Under the pieces are notes generated by a model. It did not search any database and was not told the DNA's origin. It was given only the letters and a program-made list of their open reading frames with translations. From assembly GCF_034190915.1 (NCBI RefSeq), contig NW_026947514.1:5601701-5665700 (forward strand): a DNA stretch of 64,000 bases, in the 5' to 3' direction. The stretch's first letter is position 1. Each line of letters starts with the position of its first letter. Made by a program: the position numbers and the translations under genes. This DNA is from Cavia porcellus (Eukaryota > Chordata > Mammalia > Rodentia > Caviidae). This document shows, piece by piece, positions 55,831 to 64,000 of the stretch.

Positions 55831-57904
55831 TCACAGGCAGCCACCTAAGTCCTCAGTGTACGCTGCAGGTGGCATTGGGGGCTTTGAATGTCACCCTTGG
55901 CCTCTTCTGCCTCTAACCAAACAGCACATTCCACTCCCCCTGCTGGTGGGTTGACCAGTTAGCCCACACCAACAATGCAAACAGTGCCAGCTACTTCAGA
56001 TCCCATTGTTTTGAGATATCTTACTTCTTATTCTTTTTTAAAAAAAATAGTCCTAGATGAGAGAGGTCACTTGATCTGGTAGTTCTGCTAAAGAAAACAA
56101 GAGTGATGATTGTAAAATGTCCAAGTTCCTGATGTCCCAGTTTTCCATCAGGTATCAGGGCACCGATGCAGGTGGAACCAGGCTCTGCAGGGCTCGGGGT
56201 CACCAAGTCCCACATTCTGCCTTCAGACCAGAAGTGGAGTCTGGTTAGCCTTTGTGACACTGAGAATGCCCTCATTGTTAGTAGCCACTCCAGACACAAT
56301 GGGTCCGTGGGTGAATGAGTCATTGAGGTGGGGCGGAAAGGGTATTCATGCCTCAAAATGTATTTTCAGACTATGTGTTGCCTGTTTTTCCCTCTACAAT
56401 GCTTTCTGGGTCTGACCTGCGAGCAGAGAGAAATAGAATAGTTTAAAATAGCTTCTAGATCAATGGAATAGAGCAACCAGGATGAACTCCCATTGCAAGA
56501 GTCATAACTGGGATGGCCCGGTCTTTGTCACTTGTGATGACAATGCGAAGTCAAACTTAGCTAAAACAGTTCCTGAAGCCATTTATCAGCTACAGCTCTG
56601 TGACTAAAACAGCGTAAAGTCAGATACATCTATAATAAAAAGCAATAGACTCTTGCCATGCCACCCTTCCTATTTGGTCATTGTGTTGCTATTTAAATTC
56701 TGTTAGCCATGTTGGCTTGTTTGCTTTGCTTTATCCTGGTCACATGTTAACATGTTAACACGCACACGTTCATGTTATTATTTTTGATTGGCCAAGTTTA
56801 GATATCATGTACTGAGCTGTAACCGATTGAGAATTTGGTCCTTTGGACCGTCCCCTCTTTCCTTTGACTCACATTGTGTACACGCACGTATGCGTGCACG
56901 CGGACAGACACCCTGCTTACTTTCTTTGTGAGCTGTGTTTGCATATTTAAATCACATATGCATGTGGTTTTTATCTATTTGCCTATTGAAATTCCATTTG
57001 ACCCTCCAGGTAGGAAAGCGTACCGGCACCCCGGGCTTGCCCTCACCTCTTTCCCCTTCTGCTCCTCATTTCTGACACCTGTGCTTCTGTGTTTATGCTG
57101 TTTAGATATGACGTTTATTTTTTTATTGTGCAAACTTGTCTATCATCCTTTGTCCATAAAGTGATTCTAGAAGTTGAAACTTATGAAATGAATCGTGTTG
57201 CCTTCACGGGGACTCTACACGCTACGCACCACAGCCAAGCAGAATACTGCGATCACTCCTGTATTCGCCTTCATTTCTATTTTTCTTTAGTGTGGTCATT
57301 TCCTTTTTTCTTCTATCTAGCTATCTTGCTTACTTTTCTTCCTCTGTTTGGGCCTGTCACCTCCTTCAGCTATTTTAAAGTTCCAAAAGTAGATTCTGCT
57401 CGGGTTGACTTTAACTTGCAGGCCCCAGTGGCATCTGCCACTCTGAAGTCCACTAAAAGAACGCCTATCGCTTACCAATGTCTCTCTCACATCAGAGCAC
57501 AGGGCTTCTACACACCCAGTAGTCTCTGGCATCCCAGGCTGTCTGGCCCGGTACCAGCTCTGCATCTGTCTGTCAGGACTCATTTCACTGGCTGGGCACA
57601 TGGGAGGCAACAGTATGTGGGGGCTACAGTGCTTGCCCTGGACTGGCTTCCCCAACATGGGCAAAGGGAATCCTCAGCGTGTCTGCAAGTCTGGCTGGGA
57701 TACCCAGGGAGCCCCTTGGGTCCCCGACTGGGAGGGCCCACCGCAGTCCCCTGCTTCTAAAGCCTCTGAGAGGGAAACGTTGCCCCATCCAGCCCCACGT
57801 GGTCCCATCTTTCCTCTTTCTTTCGATGGAGCTCTTCCCAAAGGGCATGAGAAGGAACTGGCTCGTTCTCGCAGGGCAAATCCCCCTAACTCTCCACTAA
57901 AAAG
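55831..57904. other. Unassigned sequence, AT-rich in part
   Basis: The 56,400-57,420 part is AT-rich and lacks recognisable repeats, with a tandem TGTTAACA palindrome at 56,745-56,760. A 223-codon plus frame (57,089-57,760) has a hydrophobic start and a featureless remainder; no domain is recognised. It could hold a weak regulatory element, but the support is thin. Confidence 0.3.
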
Positions 57905-58135
57905 TCTTTTAAAGTAGACTTTTATTTGAGAGCAGTTTTGGGTTCACAAACAAAACTGAGCAGAAAGTACAGAAGGTTTCCTTGTACCCCTCACCCCCAC
58001 CCCACCCCACCACCTGTCTGTCATCCGCATCCGCCACCAGAGCCTCACATTTATCATTGATGTGGTGCCACCCGCCCAGCGCCAAAGCGACAGCAGGTTC
58101 ACTCTCGGTGTACCCTTCAGGAGTCTGCCACATGT
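57905..58135 (-). mobile_element. Old L1 LINE 3' UTR fragment
   Basis: Antisense L1 3' UTR with 'gagagcagttttgggttcac', 'actgagcagaaagtacagaa', 'ggtttccttgtacccctcac' and 'ttcactctcggtgtac'. It includes the C-rich (G-rich on the element strand) tract typical of L1 3' UTRs. Confidence 0.85.
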
Positions 58136-58384
58136 CCTACACAGGTCCAGCCGTGGTGCGTCGGCCCACGTCAGTCACTGTCTTGAGCTCTGTCTGTCTG
58201 TCCATCCATCTCACTCTTTCTTTCCCCACCCCCAGCACTCACGGTCTCTGTTCTCACTCCAATTGGCCAGCTGCAGGTGGGACACACACAGCATCCTTCT
58301 CCCTCTGGCTGCCCAGGTCCTTCTTGGGTGGTCGCTGGACCGCACTCACCTTGAGCGATTCTTGGATCTACTGCGCATCTTTTT
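58136..58384. other. Unassigned sequence
   Basis: Pyrimidine-rich unique DNA between L1 and L2 fragments. Confidence 0.3.
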
Positions 58385-58722
58385 ATTGTGTGCTCCTCCC
58401 CTCTCCATGTCATTTCCTTCCCTTCCCGCACCCTGGGGCCTCTGCACCTGCCCTTCTCAGTGTCTGGAACACTGTTTTCCCACCTGATTTGTGTCTTTTC
58501 CTTAAATCTTTGCTCAAATGAACTTTTAATGACCAGCCTCCCCAATCAGCTCTCTGCGCTGTCCCTTGCTAAGCTTTTCTCTGTAACATTTCACATTCAG
58601 AACCCTCTAAATTATTTTTATCCTTTGTCTTCTCCATGAGGGAGAGACTCTGTGTCTCTTTAATTCACTGTCATTTTCCAGAGCCGAGAACAATATCTGA
58701 TACACCTGTGGTGCCCACGGGA
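58385..58722 (+). mobile_element. L2 LINE 3' end
   Basis: Sense L2 with classic landmarks: 'cctggggcctctgcacctgc', 'ccttctcagtgtctggaaca', 'tttgctcaaatgaactttta', 'ctccatgagggagagactct' and 'gagccgagaacaatatctga'. This is the better preserved of the two L2 copies. Confidence 0.85.
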
Positions 58723-58989
58723 TGTAACTGAAGGTACCAAGGTGCAGCTCCTGGTACTTACCAGCTGCAGCCCTTGGCTTTTAGACCCAGAGAACCTATA
58801 GGATAAAAAGAAAAGAGCAGGCGGACGCTTCGAGGTCAGACCCCCTTCTGCTTCTGAACAATTTTGCAGAAATCTCAGAACCAAGAAGGGCACTGGCTGG
58901 GTCAAATGAAACCTCTGATATTCCTCATTTTGGGGGGAGGGAAGAAGGTGGGGACCAGGATTCCAACTCAGGAGCCACCTCGCTGGCCC
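58723..58989. other. Unassigned sequence
   Basis: Mixed DNA with a purine-rich GGGGGGAGGGAAGAAGG stretch at about 58,932. No element recognised. Confidence 0.3.
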
Positions 58990-59494
58990 CTTGTCCTAGT
59001 TTTTGAGGAATCTCCACACTGAATTCTACAGCACTTGCACCGGTCTGCACTCCCGCCCACAGTGGAGAAGGGCTCCCTTTTATCCACAGCCCCGCCAGAT
59101 TTGTTATTGGTTGATTTCTTGATGTCAGCCGTTCTTTCTGGAACGAGACAGAACTTCAGTGTTGTTTTAATTTGCATCTCTCGAATGGCCAGTGACCTGA
59201 ATATGTTTTCATATATTTATTTGGCATTTGTACATCTTCATCTGAGAAGTATCTGTTCATTTCAGATGCCCATTTTTGGACTGGGTCTCTAAATTTGGGA
59301 GGGTCTGATTTTTTTGGAGTTCTTTATGTGTTCTAGATAGTCCATTGAGGAATAGCTGGCAGAAAGTTTTACCCACACTGTGTTTTGTCTTTTTACTCTT
59401 TTGGTGGTTTTTCTTGCTGTGCAAAAAGTTTTTTTTTTTAATAAGATGCAATCCCAGTGGTTGATTCTTTGTGATAGTTCCTGTGAAAACATCA
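58990..59494 (-). mobile_element. L1 copy D, inverted 5' segment
   Basis: Antisense L1 ORF2 C-terminal/3' UTR junction: 'gaggaatctccacactgaat', 'ctcccgcccacagtgga', 'ttaatttgcatctctcg', 'ggagttctttatgtgttcta' and 'gtgcaaaaag' with 'gatgcaatcccagtgg'. It lies immediately left of the sense 3' segment of the same element type. Together they form the head-to-head layout of an inverted L1. Confidence 0.85.
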
Positions 59495-59835
59495 TACCAC
59501 AGTGATATATGCACACCCACATTTATAGCAGCACAATTTGTGATAGATAAATCTTGGAAACAGCCCAAATTTCCATCAACCAATGAATGGATAAAGATGT
59601 GTTTTTTTATTCAATGGAATACTACTCAGCCACTAAGAAGGGTAAACTTGAGCCATTTCTAGGTACATGGATGCATCTTGAGACCTTAATCTCAAGTGAA
59701 ATGAATGGGACACACATGTGTGAATATCACATTGTTTCTCCGGGGCTGAGAAACTAAGAGCATAAACAAGGACCAAAATAATAGATATTATAAAATAAGG
59801 AAGAAAATGCTCAAATAGAAGGGGAACTGGTGTGT
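59495..59835 (+). mobile_element. L1 copy D, sense 3' segment
   Basis: Sense L1 3' UTR: 'gtgatatatgcacacccaca', 'cttggaaacagcccaaattt', 'ccatcaaccaatgaatggat', 'caatggaatactactcagcc' and 'taggtacatggatgcatctt'. The first base follows the inverted segment directly. It lacks roughly 80-90 bp of L1 relative to the end of the inverted part. Confidence 0.85.
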
Positions 59836-59950
59836 GTGTGGGGGATGGGTTGGAAGAAAGGAAAAGAAAAAATAAGAAGGAAAAGCGGAAACAAAGGGTT
59901 TGTAAACAGGAGGAGAAGAAGGGTGAAGGGAGGGCAGGGGCAGGCAGAGC
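59836..59950 (+). repeat. Purine-rich tract following L1
   Basis: GAAAGGAAAAGAAAAAATAA-type purine sequence running into AGGAGGAGAAG and GGGAGGGCAGGGG. It may be the G-rich 3' UTR or tail region of L1 copy D or a separate purine microsatellite. Confidence 0.7.
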
Positions 59951-60234
59951 GAAGCGGTCCCGCCATGGATCACACACAGGTAAAGTCCCCAAGACGAGCG
60001 TGGTCATTGTGCGCACCGAAATGTACCAATAACAATTTCAGAAAAATCTCAGGATCAGTTTTAGCCCAGAGGGATGATAACGTACTTCTGCCTCCCACTC
60101 GGTCACCTCCTCCTCCAGCCTCTTTGGTCCAGAGCCCAGAAGACGCGGTTATCAGCTGCACCAACCCAACTCAGTCATTTTACTGAACTGGTGTCCAGTG
60201 GTCCAGCGCAGAGTGGACATGCATGCTGGAAACA
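59951..60234. other. Unassigned sequence
   Basis: Mixed-composition unique DNA. Confidence 0.3.
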
Positions 60235-60560
60235 GATACTGGGCGGTTGCATCTGGCTGATGTCAGCGAGTCCCGCCCCCCTCAGCATCCGGGTCTCTAG
60301 GAGCGGAGTGGTGTCACCGAGTGTCTGATGCCCGCACCCCTCAAAATGGCTCAAGGCCAGCAAGGACTGATACTGGGGGATGAGGTGCTGTCCCGAGGGG
60401 ACATCCTGCCGCTGCCCTGTGAACAGTCCCGTCTTCCGGACACGGTTTAGGAACACAGAACGTGGAGGAGGTGTCACCAGAAGACGTGTCTCAGGCTTTC
60501 CCCGAACTGTTACTATTGCTTTGAAGAGAACCTTACCTTGTGTGGCCAGGGGACGTTGTT
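60235..60560. promoter_or_regulatory. CpG-enriched patch
   Basis: About fifteen CpGs in roughly 270 bp within non-repetitive DNA, one of the two densest CpG clusters in the window. Two similar words, GTCAGCGAGT and GTCACCGAGT, lie about 50 bp apart. It could be a small orphan CpG island. No exon or TATA element is evident. Confidence 0.4.
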
Positions 60561-61114
60561 TGCAGCTGTGAGCAGGAGGGCGGAGCCCGAGGCCTGTGGG
60601 GGAAGCTGGATGGAGGAGCTGGCCCTGCATCCTCCTCTTGGTGGAGGGGGAAGGTGCAGCCAGCAGGAGGGTGTGAGAGCCGCTGAGGGGGTGAGGACAG
60701 GCACACAGCAAAGGGGGTGTGGCCAGAGCAGGAGGGGTGCTGCAGTGTGGGCACCCCAGTGGGTGATCTGAGGACCCCTGTGCTCCACCTGAGGGCCGCG
60801 GTGTGTGCGTGTGGGCTGGGTTCTGTAGGGTGAGGATTTTCTCCCGAACTCACATCTTTCTTCCCCTTTGCACAGGCTTGGAGCTCTGCAAATGCAAGGC
60901 CAGGTGTTCCAGGTCACCAGGTGTCCCAGGGCGAGGCAGTCTTTGCAGCTCTTCTTCCCTCCGCCCCACTGGGGTTCAGCCCTCCAGCTCTGCGTTCTCT
61001 CCCCTGTTGCAGAAAGTGCTCGAAGAGCTGGGCGCACATCAGCTTGAGTCTCCCACAGCCTGGCCAGCTCTCCTCCTGGAAGCAGACTCTGGCCCTGACT
61101 AACGCAAAGGCAAG
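60561..61114. other. Unassigned GC-rich sequence
   Basis: G-rich unique DNA with frames of up to 174 codons (60,513-61,037, minus). No domain is recognised and opposing frames overlap it. Confidence 0.3.
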
Positions 61115-61215
61115 GTGCTCGGCTGCCTCAGTTTCCCTGTGTTAATAACGGAAGGAGTAAGTATTTCTCTGCCAACCTCCTGGGAAGATCCAGCAAGAGT
61201 AAAGCACGAGACTGG
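61115..61215 (+). mobile_element. MIR SINE fragment
   Basis: Sense MIR core: 'gctgcctcagtttccctgtg', 'ttaataacggaaggagtaag' and 'gcaagagtaaagcac'. Confidence 0.65.
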
Positions 61216-62109
61216 CTTACAATGATTGCAAAAGCTCCCTTTGCATCTGGTCTCTTTCAGCTCTCGTGTCAGGGGAGAGATTACTGATCTCATCTTTCAG
61301 CCAGAGGTTAGCAGCACAGAAAAAGTCCATGACTATGACAGTTTCCCTAGGACTCTAGTGAGGATGATCCTCACATCTCTTTTCCAGGCTTCTCCTCAGC
61401 CGGAGGAAATCTCAGGATGACAGCAAGAATGTCCCCTCCCACGGGCCATTCCCTTCTGTCTTAATGCAGTCTGGCTAAGAGACCAAGATTAAATCGTGGC
61501 TCCTCCGCTGAGCTGGGAGATGGTCCCCCGCCCTGTGCTTTCTCCCCAGCTCCCCTCCTTAGGGGTAAGGGAGGGAATGCAGACTTAGGGTGACCCGTAG
61601 CAAGGAAGGAGAACGGGCACCTAGAGATGCCTGCATGAGCAGAGGATTGAAGCCCAAAGAGAAAGGGGTCTGGCTCGTGATCTATAAGACACTGAGTCTG
61701 GTACAGTCGCAAGGGCAGGTCTCAGTCCCCAAGTCTCAGTCGGCTGTTGTCACATCAGAGCAGAAGGGAGATGAGCCTCCTGTCCGCTCACTCTGAGAAA
61801 TTACTTATGAGGGGTCACGTTCCTCCCAAGGCCATCCAAGGAAGGGGAAAGACAAGAGGAGAAAGACGAAGAAAGAGGAAGGGAGAAGAGGCAACCATAG
61901 ACCTGGCGCTTGACACTAAAGGCTTAACATCAAATGCAGGCAGAAATCATTTCCACAGTTTTATTGGCCATTCCGGACGCTTCATTTCAAAGGGAAAGAT
62001 TTGAATTCACAGACATCACGTTGGCTTTGTTCTCTTGCCCTCCAGCCTTTGGTGCCAGTGTGGACTGTACTACCGGGAGAGGCTGAGATCAAACCCCCTC
62101 TCCACTTCG
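61216..62109. other. Unassigned sequence
   Basis: Mixed DNA with a purine-rich stretch at about 61,841-61,890. No gene or family recognised. Confidence 0.3.
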
Positions 62110-62370
62110 CTCCTTGCCCCAGAGCTGGCCCTTGGCGTGCTTAATGAAATCAGCTTTGCTATAGATTGACAATGCCCTGTCAATTATAATCATTTATCTT
62201 GGCAAGCAGAGCATTTGAACACTTGAAAGAGCAGGGGATTCAGCCGGCTCGGCACAACCAGAATAAAATTATACTGCACGGTAATCAGAGCGCGAGTATA
62301 TTGCTCACATAAAATTTTACTTTAGCTGTCAGAGGGACCGATATGATCTTACGTCTCATTTTCTGCCTGT
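62110..62370. promoter_or_regulatory. Candidate conserved non-coding element
   Basis: Repeat-free AT-rich block in GC-moderate surroundings. Motifs: CTTAATGAAATCAGC near 62,139; the inverted repeat ATTGACA...TGTCAAT at 62,165-62,184; CTGTCAATTATAATCATT, which joins a MEIS/TGIF-type core (CTGTCA) to TAATTATAATC homeodomain words; then CATTTATC (GATA-like), GGTAATCAGAGC and ATAAAATTTTA. Motif density is comparable to the 44.8 kb block, though the block is smaller. Activity is inferred. Confidence 0.5.
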
Positions 62371-64000
62371 AGGGTGCTTGCAGTTCCATTTGGGTCACTT
62401 TGCAATGACTGGGATACAACAGGGGTTTGCACAGCCTGCGTCAGTGGAGGAGCAGTGCATCATATGGGGAAGGGTGGGTGGCTTGTCGCTGCTGTCTGCT
62501 GTGACAAAGGATGGTGAGCAGTGGCCAGGAGCTTGGGCAGGTGGGGTGGAGGGGAGACCCGGGCTCCACCCTGGGACGTGGCAAGCAGACCCAGGAGACA
62601 GGCTATTGTTGCATCTCGTGAGCTCTGGAGGCACAGAAAGTGCCTTCCTTAGGAGCCCTGCGAAGACTCACGCTCATCTTACATTCCCATATGGCATTGT
62701 CACTGTCCTGATTTGGGCTGGGCTTGTGTCCACCCTGAGGATGGACTGGCCCCTCTGCTGGTCAGCTGGGAGGAAGCAGCTAGCGAGAAATCTGAACTGT
62801 CCCTGTGCATGGGTAGGGTGGGAGGTTGGGACCTGGCTGGTCTTAGAGCAAGGAGCAGCCCACCCAGGGGTCCTGCAGCCCCTCTGCGGCTCCTGTCTGG
62901 GAAGCCTTGAGGGCACCTGAGCCCTCAAGGCGGGGGTGCCAGAGAGCAAGCCCCAGAGGGCAGCGGCCTTGTGAGTGGGGAGGGCAGGAGGAAGGCACAT
63001 CAGTGATGTCAGTGATCTGGGGAGAACCAGACAGAAAAGCACAAGGCTAGCCCGCTGAGGCCAGTGGTACCGAGGACAGCATGGGCACTGCAGCCAAGGA
63101 AGTCTCGCTCCCCACCCTGCCTGGCGACTAGGTGCACCCCAAGTCTTGGGCTCTCAGGAGCGGATGGGTTCTGCTGTGGGCAGGAAGGAGGCCGAGAGCG
63201 TCTGTGCTGCCTTAGCCTGGGCCTTGGCCGGTGGCCACGAGTCTGCCTGCTATACCAGGCTTACTGACTGCCCCCATGCTGTTTAGGACACTCTGGGATG
63301 GGAGGTCACAGTGAAACCCACAGCAGCCAACAGGGAAGCTGTGTGGGGGAGCCAGGGGGGAGACGTTCTGAGGGGAGGAGCAGAAAAGAGGGGTGGACAT
63401 GTGTCTGGAGTCTGGGGGCCTGAAGGCAGCATGAGCAGACCCCGGGAGAGATGGATATGCCTCAAGCCTCGAGTGGGGCCCTCTCGTCTCTAGCTTGTCT
63501 CAAGTGTCTCTCAGCTTGTCACCTCCTCACTGTTCCTTGCAATGTGACACAGAAAAGGAACAGTAACTTTCCTTCACTGCTGGGGAAACCGAGGCAGGAG
63601 AGGACAGGTGGGCCTCTTCCCACTCCTCCAGGAATGCCTTTCTCTCATGACAACTCCAGCCCCCTGTCTTTGCCCCTTCATATCCAGGGCAGTGGGCCAA
63701 TTATCTGCAGAGCTGAGCTCTGGGCAGCTGTGGCCAGCTGTTTTGGAGAGGGCTTTAACCAGGCCCAAGCTGGCCTCCCACAGGCTTATAGGATTTCTTC
63801 ACTTGGGCTTCTGCCCTCCAGGGCCCTGGCAGCTGGTGTTTGACACTGAGAGGAGGGGGGAGCTCCTAGAGATGGGGTGAGACATGGGGCCCTGTTCCTG
63901 AAGGGCGCCTGCCCTGGTAACTGTGGGAGTCATATCCTGACCCGCACAGGTGTCGTGGTGGTCAGTGGAGCCTTTTGCATGAGACCCCAAAGCCACTGCT
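62371..64000. other. Unassigned GC-rich sequence
   Basis: Unique DNA to the window end. A weak antisense MIR-like word lies near 63,550-63,600. Frames of up to 180 codons (62,378-62,920, plus) are overlapped by antisense frames and have no recognised product. Confidence 0.3.

Noticed and set aside
57089..57760. 223-codon plus-strand frame with a hydrophobic start
   Set aside because: The hydrophobic start reflects T-rich DNA; no membrane-protein family or homologous motif is visible.

Overview
This window is eukaryotic genomic DNA from a placental mammal, most likely a rodent and plausibly of the squirrel family. Visible MIR, L2 and MER5A copies and old L1 fragments indicate a placental mammal. 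7SL-derived B1-type SINEs, a tRNA-Ala-derived ID-type SINE and many MaLR LTRs with rodent-style ends point to a rodent. The genus and locus are inferred only weakly. I find no bacterial, phage or organellar sequence, no CRISPR array, no tRNA or rRNA gene, and no protein-coding exon that I can defend. Every longer open frame lies in GC-rich non-repetitive DNA, simple repeat or transposon DNA, and none shows a recognisable domain except a decayed mariner transposase fragment. The window reads as intergenic or long-intron DNA.

Layout. Bases 1-6,800 are mostly unique sequence with an AT-rich, repeat-poor stretch near 1.0-1.9 kb, a homeodomain-site-rich block near 3.4-3.6 kb and one MER5A copy. 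Bases 6,950-12,750 are repeat-rich: an old L1, a pair of MaLR LTRs, SINEs, a MaLR LTR with its internal sequence, and a 575-bp CAT-type satellite. Bases 14,800-21,260 hold two antisense L1 relics, each with a MaLR LTR nested in it, and a puzzling exact 41-bp repeat inside the second. Bases 21,900-26,400 carry more LTRs, one containing a 48-bp higher-order array of YY1-like motifs. From 28 to 40 kb the DNA is GC-rich and repeat-poor, with a small CpG-enriched segment near 34 kb. Bases 41-43 kb are AT-rich and only partly assigned.

The most gene-control-like sequence is at 44,770-45,545. This repeat-free, AT-rich block is dense in homeodomain, forkhead and SOX-type motifs and contains a near-perfect 40-bp palindrome. 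Smaller blocks of the same character lie at 3,380-3,610, 27,330-27,640, 39,541-39,720, 40,561-40,765 and 62,110-62,370. My inference is that the window belongs to the regulatory neighbourhood of a developmental gene lying outside it. I judged the blocks by composition and motif density; no cross-species alignment could be run.

The last third (46-64 kb) contains a dead mariner transposase fragment, two L2 copies, a strong G-quadruplex motif, an L1 with the inverted 5' end typical of twin priming, and a CpG-enriched patch near 60.3 kb. Nothing links these elements into a pathway. The interest lies in candidate regulatory DNA and in unusual mutational events within repeats.
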